Of a stretch of DNA of 64,000 nt, positions 35,136 to 44,110 are shown piece after piece. Each line of letters opens with the position of its first letter. Within the stretch, counting starts at the first letter, position 1. A model generated the notes under the pieces. The model had not been told where the DNA came from. It did no database searches and saw only the letters and a list, made by a program, of their open reading frames with translations. The stretch is from NCBI GenBank assembly GCA_020741775.1, contig DYYG01000025.1, positions 1-64,000 of the forward strand. Reading direction: 5' to 3'. The translations under genes and the position numbers were made by a program. This DNA comes from Methylorubrum populi (GTDB lineage: Bacteria > Pseudomonadota > Alphaproteobacteria > Rhizobiales > Beijerinckiaceae).

Positions 35136-36125
35136 TCAATCCGGGACCTTGATCCCCTCCAGCCCGGCCCGCGGCTCGGGGAAGTGCGGGTCCATCGCTT
35201 CGAGCGTGTCGGCGATGGTGCGGGCGACCATCAGGTTGCGGGCCCATTTGCGGTTGGCCGGCACCACGTGCCAGGGGGCGTAGGGAGTCGAGCAGCGGCA
35301 GAGCGCATCGTCGAAGGCGGTCTGGTAGGCGTTCCAGCTCTCGCGCTCCACGAGGTCGGCGGGGTCGAACTTCCAATGCTTGGTCGGGTCGGCGAGGCGG
35401 GCCTCCAGGCGCTCCTTCTGCTCGTCCTTGGAGATGTGCAGGAAGAACTTGAGGATCACCGTGCCCGAGAGCGTCAGCAGCCGCTCGAAGTCGTTGATGA
35501 GCCCGTAACGCTCCCGCCATGTCTCTTCCGGCACGAGGCCCTTCACCCGCACCACCAGCACGTCCTCGTAATGGCTGCGGTTGAACACGCCGATCAGGCC
35601 GCGGCCCGGAGCGCGGGCGTGGTAGCGCCACAGGAAATCCTGATCGAGTTCTTCTGCGCTCGGCACCTTGAACGACCAGACCCGGCAGCCCTGCGGGTTC
35701 ACCCCCTCCAGCACGTTGCGGATGGTGCCGTCCTTGCCGCCGGTATCGATCGCCTGAAACACCACCAGCAGGCTGCGGCGGCGCTCGGCGTAGAGCTTTT
35801 CCTGCAGGGCCTTGATACGCTCCCGCTGTGCTTCGAGCGCGGCCTTGGCCTCGGCCTTGTCGAGGCCGCCGGTCGCGTCCGGATCGACCGAGGCGAGGCT
35901 GAAGCGTTGGTCCGGCGCGACGGTGACGATGCCCGGGGCCGCCGGCGGCAGAACCGGGTGGAGATGCGGCGACAGGCTCGGCGCGGTGCCCGCCCCGGCA
36001 TCGGCCGCGCGGGCCCAGCCGGCGGAGGAGGGTGGATGGTCGGCACCCGGCGCCGCCTGCGACTTTGTTTCCCGTGCTTTCTCCGCCTTAGACCCCTTGC
36101 CGTCCTTGCCGTTCTTGCGCGCCAT
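35136..36125 (-). CDS. ppk2: Polyphosphate kinase 2 (PPK2 family)
   Basis: 329 residues. After a low-complexity N-terminus (about 1-60) comes the PPK2 core with Walker A-like AIDTGGKDGT, Walker B-like NRSHYEDVLVVRV and the lid arginine region KDEQKERLEARL. PPK2 enzymes phosphorylate nucleoside mono- or diphosphates using polyphosphate. The single-domain form is seen here; class cannot be fixed by eye. It is divergent from a histidine phosphatase gene. ATG 36125 is chosen since the frame further upstream overlaps that gene. Confidence 0.9.
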   Translation of the reverse strand: MARKNGKDGKGSKAEKARETKSQAAPGADHPPSSAGWARAADAGAGTAPSLSPHLHPVLPPAAPGIVTVAPDQRFSLASVDPDATGGLDKAEAKAALEAQRERIKALQEKLYAERRRSLLVVFQAIDTGGKDGTIRNVLEGVNPQGCRVWSFKVPSAEELDQDFLWRYHARAPGRGLIGVFNRSHYEDVLVVRVKGLVPEETWRERYGLINDFERLLTLSGTVILKFFLHISKDEQKERLEARLADPTKHWKFDPADLVERESWNAYQTAFDDALCRCSTPYAPWHVVPANRKWARNLMVARTIADTLEAMDPHFPEPRAGLEGIKVPD

Positions 36126-36278
36126 GCCGAAAGTTACCCGCTCACGAGCCGATCGCGGGGCCGCCGCCGGGCCCGCAGGAAGGGAAAAGCTTGAGCTCCC
36201 AACAGATGCGCCGCCTCTGCCGTTCCCGATCCGGCGCAGTGGGATGCCGGGGCTGCGCCGCCGCAGCGGGGCGGCCGC

Positions 36279-36875
36279 GTGAGTGAGGGGCCGACGATCT
36301 GGTTCGTGCGTCACGGCCAGACCGATTGGAACGCGGAGGGCCGCCTTCAGGGCCACCGCGACACCGATCTCAACGCCTATGGCCTGGTTCAGGCCGGGGA
36401 GGCGGCCAAGCGCCTGCGCCGCGTGGCGGGAGCGGCCCTGCCCACCGCCGATTACGTGGCGAGCCCGCTGACCCGGACCCGCCGGACCATGGAGGCGATT
36501 CGCGCCGATATCGGCTTGCCGCCCACCGGCTACCGCACCGATCCGCGCCTGAGGGAGATCGGCTTCGGCAGCTGGGAGGGTCGGACCTGGGCCGAGATCC
36601 GGCGGCGCGATCCCGCTGGGGCCGCCGCCCGCGACCGCGACCGCTGGGGCTACCGGCCCCAGGGCGAGAATGCCGAGAGCTATGCCATGGTCGAGGCGCG
36701 GGTGGAGGAGGTGGTGGCGGAGTTGCGCCGCCCGACGGTGATGGTCGCCCATGGCGGCGTCGCCCGGGCGCTGCTGGTCGTCTACGGCCATCTCGACATC
36801 TACGCCGCCCCGCGCATCGGCATCCGCCAGGGCAGCATCCTCGTCATCGATCCCGGCGGCTGGCGCTGGGCCTGA
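36279..36875 (+). CDS. Histidine phosphatase family protein (phosphoglycerate-mutase-like)
   Basis: 198 residues. The RHG motif is in IWFVRHGQTDWN (H12), the second Arg is in SPLTRTRRTMEAI, the Glu is in REIGFGSWEG, and the second catalytic His is in VMVAHGGVAR. These support a phosphatase or mutase acting through phosphohistidine. It starts at GTG 36279. Substrate unknown; the small size favours a phosphatase. Confidence 0.9.
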   Translation: MSEGPTIWFVRHGQTDWNAEGRLQGHRDTDLNAYGLVQAGEAAKRLRRVAGAALPTADYVASPLTRTRRTMEAIRADIGLPPTGYRTDPRLREIGFGSWEGRTWAEIRRRDPAGAAARDRDRWGYRPQGENAESYAMVEARVEEVVAELRRPTVMVAHGGVARALLVVYGHLDIYAAPRIGIRQGSILVIDPGGWRWA

Positions 36876-36942
36876 GGTCGCCTCCGTCAGCGTCGGTTGC
36901 GCCGGGGCCGGAACCGGACGGCCAACATCGCTAAGGGCTGCG

Positions 36943-36989
36943 TTGACATATATCCATTTAGCTCATAACTAAGACGCAAGTTGGATATA
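36943..36989 (+). promoter_or_regulatory. Promoter and palindromic operator of the nrtR-SPFH-NAD-kinase-like operon
   Basis: A sigma-70-like promoter TTGACA (36943-36948), 17-nt spacer and TAACTA (36966-36971) is embedded in two inverted repeats. They are TATATCCA (36949-36956) with TGGATATA (36982-36989), and TTAG (36958-36961) with CTAA (36969-36972). It ends 18 bp before the start codon of an NrtR-like regulator, so autoregulation is likely by inference. Confidence 0.6.
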
Positions 36990-37007
36990 AGAGGGCGAGG
37001 TGGCGTC

Positions 37008-37745
37008 ATGAGCCAAGCCGAATCGGAGGCCGCCTTCCTGGCGCGCTACGATCCCGCCGATTACGCCCGGCCGGCTTTGGCCGTGGATCTGGTGCTGTTC
37101 GGCCTGCGGGACGGGCACCCGGCCGTCCTGCTCGTGAAGCGAACCGAGCATCCCCATGCGGGGCGCCATGCCCTGCCCGGCGGCTTCGTCGGGATCGGCG
37201 AGGCGCTGGACGATGCGGCCGGGCGTGTCCTGCGCGAGAAGGCGGGGGCGCCGCCGGCCCATCTGGAGCAGCTCTACACCTTCGGCGCGGTGAACCGCGA
37301 TCCGCGCATGCGCATCGTCACGGTCGCCTATCTCGCTCTGCTGACCGAGGCGGCCTTCGCCGAGGTTCTGGCGCGGACACCGGCCCTGCAGCCGGGCCGC
37401 GTCGCGGTGCCCTGGGCCGGGGAGGCGGGCGGCCCGGTCACGGTCCTGTCGGCCGGAGGCGAAGTCCTCACGCTCGCCTTCGACCATGCCGAGATCGTCG
37501 CCCTCGCCCTGCTGCGGCTGCGGGGCAAGCTCGACTATTCGGAGGTCGGCTTCGCCCTGCTGCCCGAGCTGTTCACCCTGCGCCAGCTGCAGGACGTGCA
37601 CGAGGCGATCCTCGGCACGCCCCTCAACAAGCCTGCCTTCCGCCGCCGGATGCTCGACCGCGGCTGGCTCGAACCGACCGGCCGGCTCGAGACGGGCACC
37701 TCCTACCGCCCCGCCGAGCTGTTCCGCTTCCGGAAAGGAGACTGA
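37008..37745 (+). CDS. NrtR-like Nudix-domain transcriptional regulator
   Basis: 245 residues. An N-terminal Nudix fold (about 20-150) has a degenerate box: GGFVGIGEALDDAAG is followed by RVLREKAGA instead of REUxEExG, so hydrolysis is unlikely. A C-terminal winged helix follows (about 165-240, SEVGFALLPELFTLRQLQDVHEAIL...FRRRML). This is the layout of NrtR, which binds ADP-ribose and represses NAD metabolism genes. ATG 37008 is preferred over TTG 36981. It leads an operon with an SPFH protein and a NAD-kinase-like protein. Confidence 0.85.
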   Translation: MSQAESEAAFLARYDPADYARPALAVDLVLFGLRDGHPAVLLVKRTEHPHAGRHALPGGFVGIGEALDDAAGRVLREKAGAPPAHLEQLYTFGAVNRDPRMRIVTVAYLALLTEAAFAEVLARTPALQPGRVAVPWAGEAGGPVTVLSAGGEVLTLAFDHAEIVALALLRLRGKLDYSEVGFALLPELFTLRQLQDVHEAILGTPLNKPAFRRRMLDRGWLEPTGRLETGTSYRPAELFRFRKGD

Positions 37746-37746
37746 C

Positions 37747-38727
37747 ATGGCCACGATCCGTCGCTTCGGCGTCCTCTCCCAGCTGAGGAGCGAGGCCAGC
37801 CACTACGTGATCCGGTTTCGCAACGGCCGGGCGCGGCAGAGCGGGCGCGGCCTCGTCTTCTGGTTCCGCCCGGAGACGGCCAGCATCAGCGAGGTGCCGA
37901 TGGACGATCGCGAGATGACTTTGTTCGTCCGCGGCCGCAGCCAGGACTTCCAGACGGTGGCGGTGCAGGGCAGCGTCGGCTGGCACGTCGCCGATCCCGC
38001 CCGCCTCGCCGCCCGGGTCGATTTCTCCCTCGATCTGCGCACCGGCCGGCTCCAGGGCGAGCCGGTCGAGAAGATCGAGGCGCGCATCGCCGGCCTCGCC
38101 AACCAGACGGTGCTGCAATTCCTGGGGCAGGCGCCGGTGCGGGCCCTGCTCGATGCCGGGCCGGAGGCTCTGCGCGGGCAGTTGCAGGCGGCCCTCGGGA
38201 CCGATCCGTCGCTGGCCGAGATCGGCGTCGCGGTGGTGTCGGTGCGGCTCACCAACCTCGCGCCGTCGAGCGAATTGGAGCGCGCCCTGCAGACGCCGAC
38301 CTACGAGGCGCTGCAGCAGAAGGCGGACGAGGCGACCTTCGCCCGCCGGGCCCTGGCGGTGGAGAAGGAGCGCGCCATCGCCGAGAACGAACTCGCCACG
38401 AAGACCGAACTGGCGCGGCGGGAGGCGCTGCTGATCGCGGAGGAGGCGCAGAACGCCCGCAACCGGGCGGAGGCGCGGGCCGAGGCGGAGGGCATCGCCG
38501 CCGGGGCGGAGGCCGAGCGCATCCGCGTGGTCGAGGGCGCGCGGGCGGAGGCCGAGCGGGCGCGCATCGCGGTCTATCGCGACGTGGCGCCGGGCACCCT
38601 GCTCGGCCTCGCCGCCCAGGCCTTGGCGGGCAAGCTCGACACCATCGAGCACGTCACCGTGACGCCGGACCTGCTCGCCACCGTGCTCGGCGAGTTCCGC
38701 CGGCCGCCGACCCTCACGCCGCGCTGA
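37747..38727 (+). CDS. SPFH/band-7 domain protein
   Basis: 326 residues. An SPFH/PHB domain spans about 10-190 (VPMDDREMTLFVRGRSQDFQTVAVQG, ISEV, IGVAVVSVRLTNLAP). A long Ala/Glu/Arg-rich coiled coil follows (about 200-285) and a short C-terminal cap. Unlike stomatin or prohibitin it has no obvious N-terminal transmembrane helix; the first residues (RRFGVLSQL) could be a peripheral anchor. Strong ribosome-binding site GGAAAGGAG overlaps the end of the regulator gene. SPFH proteins build membrane-associated rings; its client is unknown. Confidence 0.87.
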   Translation: MATIRRFGVLSQLRSEASHYVIRFRNGRARQSGRGLVFWFRPETASISEVPMDDREMTLFVRGRSQDFQTVAVQGSVGWHVADPARLAARVDFSLDLRTGRLQGEPVEKIEARIAGLANQTVLQFLGQAPVRALLDAGPEALRGQLQAALGTDPSLAEIGVAVVSVRLTNLAPSSELERALQTPTYEALQQKADEATFARRALAVEKERAIAENELATKTELARREALLIAEEAQNARNRAEARAEAEGIAAGAEAERIRVVEGARAEAERARIAVYRDVAPGTLLGLAAQALAGKLDTIEHVTVTPDLLATVLGEFRRPPTLTPR

Positions 38728-38744
38728 GGCGGAAGGACAACGCC

Positions 38745-39662
38745 ATGGCCGCACTTGCGCCGCGGGCGGTCTTCGTCACCCGCGAGACCGACTACGAGCT
38801 GCTGATCGCCCGGCACGCCACCAGGGGCCAGGCCCGCTTCTTCCTGGAGAGCCGGGGCCAGGGACTGGCCGAGGTGGAGGCGCGCCATGACCGCTTCCAC
38901 GCCGTGCTGGCGCGGGCCAGGGCCACCGTGCCGGGGGAGTGGCGCCAGGCCTCGGTGCGGCGGGCGGATCTCGACCGCTTCCTGTTCGGCCCCGACGACG
39001 TGGTCGTCGCCGTCGGTCAGGACGGGCTGATCGCCAATGTCGCGAAGTATCTCGACGACCAGCCGGTGATCGGGATCAACCCGGCCCCCGATCTCTATGA
39101 CGGGGTGCTGGTGCGCAACCGCGTCGAGGGCCTGGGCCGGCTGCTGCCGGCGAGCGTCGCCGGGGCGGTGGCGATCGAGCGGCGCACCATGGTCCAGGCG
39201 GTGCTCGACGGGGGCGAGCGCCTGTTCGCCCTCAACGAGATCTTCGTGGGCCATCGCGGCCACCAATCCGCCCGCTACCGGATCGAGGCGCCGGGCGAGG
39301 GGGGCGTCGCGGCGGAGGAGCAGTCCTCCAGCGGGCTGATCGTTGCCTCCGGCACCGGAGCCACCGGCTGGGCGCGCTCGATCGCCGAGGCGACCGCGCT
39401 CGGCCTGCCGCTCGCGCCCGAGGAGCGGGCGGTCGGCTATTGGGTGCGCGAGCCGTTCCCGAGCGTCGCCACCGCCACCCGGCTGCGCGCCGGCAAGCTC
39501 ACCGATGCGGATCTCGTGGTGACCTCGCGGATGAACGAGGGCGGGGTGGTGTTCGCCGACGGGATCGAGCACGACTTCCTCGGCTTCGGCTGGGGTCGGC
39601 AGGTCCGGCTCTCGCCCGCCGCCCGCACGCTTCACCTGGTGGCCGGGCAAGGGGTCGGATGA
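38745..39662 (+). CDS. Divergent ATP-NAD kinase-like protein
   Basis: 305 residues with NAD-kinase/diacylglycerol-kinase-like blocks. The GGDGT loop appears as VVAVGQDGLIANVAKYL (GQDG at 91-94), followed by QPVIGINPAP, the LNEIFVGH segment equivalent to the NDxxI region, and SSGLIVASGTGATGW for the STPTGS loop. The altered GQDG and the extra N-terminal region separate it from housekeeping NadK. It is 17 bp behind the SPFH gene under an NrtR-like regulator, which supports a role in NAD(H) metabolism. Activity is not proven by sequence. Confidence 0.8.
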   Translation: MAALAPRAVFVTRETDYELLIARHATRGQARFFLESRGQGLAEVEARHDRFHAVLARARATVPGEWRQASVRRADLDRFLFGPDDVVVAVGQDGLIANVAKYLDDQPVIGINPAPDLYDGVLVRNRVEGLGRLLPASVAGAVAIERRTMVQAVLDGGERLFALNEIFVGHRGHQSARYRIEAPGEGGVAAEEQSSSGLIVASGTGATGWARSIAEATALGLPLAPEERAVGYWVREPFPSVATATRLRAGKLTDADLVVTSRMNEGGVVFADGIEHDFLGFGWGRQVRLSPAARTLHLVAGQGVG

Positions 39663-39910
39663 GGGTCGCGTCAGGCGCGGTGGCGGGCGCGGCGTTTGTG
39701 AACGCACGTTTCTTCGCCGCCGGCTCCGTGTAAGGAACGACCCTCGGGGTCTCGCGGAAGGCGGCTCCCCGGCCGAAAACTCCGTGACGGCGCAATCATG
39801 TCGCAAAACCGCCAAGGGCGCCGCCCATTGGGCCTCAGGAGTGGGGCCCGGCTATCGGTCGCGCGCAGCGAGATGATCGGCCGGACACGACAAGCGGCAG
39901 CGGAGCATCG

Positions 39911-42900
39911 ATGAGCGGTCTCGCCGAGAAAAGCCGGAACCGGCAGGACGGCGGATGGGGGGAGGGCCCCGACGGCCGCGCCGTCCTGCGCGGCGCCGCG
40001 CGCCCCGACCTGATCCGCCGGGAAACCCTGGCCGCTTTGTTCCGGGCGAGTGCGGCGGAGCGCGCGGACGCGCCCTGCCTGATCGACGCCGCCGAGCCCG
40101 GCGTGGAGGGTCGCCGCCCGGTCCTGACCTATGCGCAGGTCGATGCCCGTTCCGACGCCATCGCGGCGGGGCTTGCCAGCCGCGGCATCGGCCCCGGCGA
40201 CGTGGTCGGCCTGTGGATGGCCCGCGGCACCGAGCTGCTGATCGCGCAGATCGGCATCACCAAATCCGGTGCCGCCTGGCTCCCCTTCGATGCCGAGGCC
40301 CCTGCCGACCGGGTCGCGGTCTGCCTGGGGGATGCGGCGGCCAAGGCGCTCCTGGTCTCGGAGGCCCTGCGGCCCCAGGCGCCGGAGGGCACGCCGCCCG
40401 TCACCAGCACGGAGCTTCTGGCGGCGGGGCAGGGGAGGCCCGCGCCCGATCTCGACACCGCCGGCCTGACCCCGGAGCATCCGGCCTACCTGATCTACAC
40501 TTCGGGCTCGACCGGCGTGCCGAAGGGCATCGTCATCAGCCACGCCAATATCTGCCACTTCCTGCGCTCGGGGAACGCCGTCTACGGCATGCGCGCCGAC
40601 GACGTGGTGTTCCAGGGCGCCTCGGTCGCCTTCGATCTCTCGATGGAGGAGATCTGGGTGCCCTATCTGGTGGGCGCCTGCCTGTTCGTGGCGAGCCCGG
40701 CCATGATGGGCGATGTGGAAGCCCTTCCCGCGATCATCGCGGAGGCCCGCGTCACCGTGCTCGACACGGTGCCGACCCTGCTCGCCATGATCCCCGGCGA
40801 CCTGCCCACCGTCCGCCTCGTCCTGCTCGGCGGCGAAGCCCTGCCCGAGCCGCTGGTGGCGCGCTGGGCCACGGACCGGCGGCGCCTGTTCAACACCTAC
40901 GGGCCGACCGAGGCCACCGTGGTGGCGACCGCCGCCGAGATGAAGCCGGGCCAGCCCGTCACCATCGGCGGCCCGATTCCGAATTACTCGGTCTATGTCG
41001 CCGACGAGGCGCTGACGCTGTTGAAGCCCGGCGAGCAGGGCGAATTGCTGATCGGCGGCCCCGGCGTCGCCAAGGGTTATCTCAAGCGGCCGGAGCTGAC
41101 GGCGGAAAAGTTCGTCGCCAACCCCTACCCGTCCGACGGGACCGATCCGGTCCTCTACCGTTCGGGCGATGCCGTCTCGATGACGGCCGACGGCGACATC
41201 GTCTTCCACGGCCGCATCGACGATCAGGTCAAGATTCGCGGCTTCCGGGTCGAACTCGGCGAGATCGAGTCCCGCATCCGGGGGGAGGCCGGCGTCAATC
41301 AAGCGGCAGTGGTGCTGCGCCGGGACGACGAGGTCGACCGGCTGGTGGCCTTCCTCGTCCCCGAGCGCGGGGCCGATCTCGACCGCGCGGCGCTCCGGAA
41401 GAACCTCGCGGCGCAGATGCCGCCCTACATGGTGCCCAGCCATTTCGAGACCGTGGAGACCCTGCCGCGGCTCACCTCCGGCAAGGTCGACCGCAAGGCG
41501 CTGCGGATCGCTCCGCTGACCGTCGCGGTGGCCGAGGGCGAGCAGGAAGCGCCCGACAACGAAACCGAGGCCGCGCTGCTGGCCGCCGCCAAGAAGGTGT
41601 TCGGCGACCAGCCGATCGGGTTCGAGGCGGATTTCTTCTCCGAACTCGGCGGCCATTCCCTGCTCGCCGCCCGCTTCGTCGGCGCGGTGCGTGAGATCCC
41701 GGCGCTCGCCGGCATCACCCTGCAGGACGTCTATGCCGGCCGGACGCTGCGGGCGATGGCGTCACACCTGATCGAGCGGACCGGCGGCGTCGGCGCCCAG
41801 ACGGCCGTGCGGGATCTGAGCTTCGCCCCGCCTCCGCTGTTGCGGCGGGCGCTGTGCGGCCTCGCCCAGGCCGTGGCTTTGCCCTTCGTGATCGCGCTGG
41901 CCACGGCGCAGTGGCTCGGCATCTTCGTCACCTACCTGCTGCTCACCGGCGGAGGGCTCGGCTTCTGGGGCGAACTCGGCGTCCTGCTGCTCGTCTATAT
42001 CGGCATCAACGCGGTGACGGCGGCGGTCGCCATCGCCGCCAAGTGGCTGATCCTCGGGCGGACCAAGCCGGGGCGCTACCCGCTCTGGGGTGTCTATTAT
42101 TACCGCTGGTGGCTGGCGCAGCGTTTGACGCCGCTGGTGCATATCAAGTGGCTCCAGGGCTCGCCGGCCATCGTCGCCTATCTGCGCCTGCTCGGCGCGA
42201 AGATCGGCGAGGACGTGCTGATCTCCGATCTCGATGTCGGCGCGGCCGACCTCCTGAGCATCGGCCGGGGCTCCTCCCTCGGGGGACGGCTGGTGATCGC
42301 CAATGCCGAGGTCGTCGGCGACGAGCTGGTCATCGGCCCCGTCGAGATCGGCGAGGACGTCGCCATCGGCGCCTCCTGCGTCATCGGTCCCCGCACCGTG
42401 ATCGGCGACCATGCCGAGATCGCCGACCTCACCACCGTGCCGGCCGGCACCGAGATCGGCACGGCCGAGGCCTGGGACGGATCGCCGGGCCGCCGGGTCG
42501 GCACCGTCGACTTCGCCGATCTTCCCGAGCCCGCCACCGCCTCGCCGGCGCGCCGGGCGGCCTTCGGCGCAGTCTACGCCTTCCTCTTGGCGGCGGTGCC
42601 GGCGGTCGGCCTGCTTCCGATCTTCCCGGCCTTCTACATCTTCGACCAGATCTCGGATAACCTCTCGGAGATCACCGACGTCGATTACCACACCTACCTG
42701 CCGCTGCTGACCTGGCCGACCGCCATGCTGATGACGGCGGGCACGGTGCTGCTCATCGCCGCCATCCGCTGGGCGGTGCTGCCGCGGGCGACCCACGGCA
42801 CCTACTCGATCTGGTCGGGCTTCTACCTGCGCAAATGGCTCGTGGCGCTCGCCTCCGAGGTGACTCTGGAGACGCTCTCCTCGCTGTTCGCCACCGTCTA

Positions 42901-43996
42901 CATGCGGGCCTGGTACCGGCTGATGGGCGCGCGGATGGGCCGGGGCGCCGAGATCTCGACCAATCTCGGCTCCCGTCACGACCTCGTTTCGGTCGGCGCG
43001 AACAACTTCATCGCCGACGAGGTGGTGGTGGGCGAGGAGGAGATCCGCCGCGGCTGGATGCATCTCCATCCGGTCGAGACCGGCGCCCGCGTCTTCGTCG
43101 GCAATGACGGCGTGCTGCCGCCGGGCGCGCGGATCCCCGACGACGTGCTGATCGGCATCAAGTCGAAGCCGCCGGCCAACGAGGCCATGGGGCCGGGCGA
43201 GACGTGGTTCGGCTCGCCGCCGATCCGCCTGCCGGTGCGTCAGAAGGTCGATCTCGGCTCGGCCGCCCAGACCTTCGAGCCGAGCAAGGCAGCCAAGCTG
43301 CGGCGCGGCCTGTTCGAGGCCTTCGCCACCTCGTTCTCGCCGATGCTCTACATCTCGCTCGCCATCTGCACGATCGACTTCGTGTTCTACCCGGCCATCC
43401 TCGCCGAGGATTGGGCCGGGCTGGCCTTCGCCTTCGTGGCCGCCAGCGTCATCATCGCGCTGATCCAGACCACGAGCGTCATCGCCCTCAAATGGCTGCT
43501 GATGGGCGCCTACCGTCCCGGCATGCAGCCGATGTGGTCGTGGTGGGCAATGCGGACCGAGGCCATCGCGGTGGCCTATTGGGGCTTGGCCGGCAAGGTG
43601 CTGCTGGAGCACCTGATGGGCACGCCCTTCCTGCCCTGGGTGCTGCGCCTGTTCGGCGTGAAGGTCGGCAAGGGCACCTGCCTCCTGATGACCGACATCA
43701 CCGAATTCGATTGCGTCACCATCGGCGACTACGCCGCCGTGAACCGCTCGGCGGCGCTGCAGACCCATCTCTACGAGGACCGGATCATGAAGGTCGGCCG
43801 GGTCGAGATCGGGCGCGGCGTTTCGGTGGGGGCCTTCTCCACCGTCCTCTACGACACCAAGGTCGGCGATTTCGCCCGGCTCCGCCCGCTCACCATCGTC
43901 ATGAAGGGTGAGTCGATCCCCGCCCATTCGGAATGGGAGGGCGCGCCCGCCGTGCCGGTGGTGCACGCGGCCGCCGAGCCGGCGAAGGCGGCCTGA
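39911..43996 (+). CDS. Pls-like non-ribosomal peptide synthetase: A domain, PCP, membrane-embedded C-terminal region
   Basis: 1361 residues. An adenylation domain (about 25-540) has YTSGSTGVPKG (from Y196), FDLSMEEIW, NTYGPTEAT, YRSGD, GRIDDQVKIRGFRVE and GKVDRK. A carrier domain has LGGHSLLAARF with S583. The rest (about 630-1345) has roughly six transmembrane helices alternating with three soluble segments containing left-handed beta-helix repeats (LVIGPVEIGEDVAIGASCVIG; VSVGANNFIADEVVVGEE; VEIGRGVSVGAFSTV). There is no classical C or TE domain. This is the TIGR02353/epsilon-poly-lysine synthetase layout (about 1320 residues). The product is probably a poly-amino-acid isopeptide; substrate unproven. 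Confidence 0.88.
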   Translation: MSGLAEKSRNRQDGGWGEGPDGRAVLRGAARPDLIRRETLAALFRASAAERADAPCLIDAAEPGVEGRRPVLTYAQVDARSDAIAAGLASRGIGPGDVVGLWMARGTELLIAQIGITKSGAAWLPFDAEAPADRVAVCLGDAAAKALLVSEALRPQAPEGTPPVTSTELLAAGQGRPAPDLDTAGLTPEHPAYLIYTSGSTGVPKGIVISHANICHFLRSGNAVYGMRADDVVFQGASVAFDLSMEEIWVPYLVGACLFVASPAMMGDVEALPAIIAEARVTVLDTVPTLLAMIPGDLPTVRLVLLGGEALPEPLVARWATDRRRLFNTYGPTEATVVATAAEMKPGQPVTIGGPIPNYSVYVADEALTLLKPGEQGELLIGGPGVAKGYLKRPELTAEKFVANPYPSDGTDPVLYRSGDAVSMTADGDIVFHGRIDDQVKIRGFRVELGEIESRIRGEAGVNQAAVVLRRDDEVDRLVAFLVPERGADLDRAALRKNLAAQMPPYMVPSHFETVETLPRLTSGKVDRKALRIAPLTVAVAEGEQEAPDNETEAALLAAAKKVFGDQPIGFEADFFSELGGHSLLAARFVGAVREIPALAGITLQDVYAGRTLRAMASHLIERTGGVGAQTAVRDLSFAPPPLLRRALCGLAQAVALPFVIALATAQWLGIFVTYLLLTGGGLGFWGELGVLLLVYIGINAVTAAVAIAAKWLILGRTKPGRYPLWGVYYYRWWLAQRLTPLVHIKWLQGSPAIVAYLRLLGAKIGEDVLISDLDVGAADLLSIGRGSSLGGRLVIANAEVVGDELVIGPVEIGEDVAIGASCVIGPRTVIGDHAEIADLTTVPAGTEIGTAEAWDGSPGRRVGTVDFADLPEPATASPARRAAFGAVYAFLLAAVPAVGLLPIFPAFYIFDQISDNLSEITDVDYHTYLPLLTWPTAMLMTAGTVLLIAAIRWAVLPRATHGTYSIWSGFYLRKWLVALASEVTLETLSSLFATVYMRAWYRLMGARMGRGAEISTNLGSRHDLVSVGANNFIADEVVVGEEEIRRGWMHLHPVETGARVFVGNDGVLPPGARIPDDVLIGIKSKPPANEAMGPGETWFGSPPIRLPVRQKVDLGSAAQTFEPSKAAKLRRGLFEAFATSFSPMLYISLAICTIDFVFYPAILAEDWAGLAFAFVAASVIIALIQTTSVIALKWLLMGAYRPGMQPMWSWWAMRTEAIAVAYWGLAGKVLLEHLMGTPFLPWVLRLFGVKVGKGTCLLMTDITEFDCVTIGDYAAVNRSAALQTHLYEDRIMKVGRVEIGRGVSVGAFSTVLYDTKVGDFARLRPLTIVMKGESIPAHSEWEGAPAVPVVHAAAEPAKAA

Positions 43997-44110
43997 GTGA
44001 TGCACCTGTCCCGCGGCATCTCGGTGCCGCGGCGTTCCGGGGCGATGCAGGTCGGCTGTGCGATGTCACGGGCGACCGTCAAAGGCTGACGGCCGCCGAA
44101 GGCTTCGGCC

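Noticed and set aside
36135-36791. Extension of PPK2 upstream to 36791
   Set aside because: The added 222 codons are antisense to the histidine phosphatase gene and have no family similarity; ATG 36125 is a suitable start.
39671-44005. Two long minus-strand frames (661 and 747 codons)
   Set aside because: Both are shadows of the NRPS-like gene, which has unambiguous adenylation, carrier and membrane segments on the plus strand.
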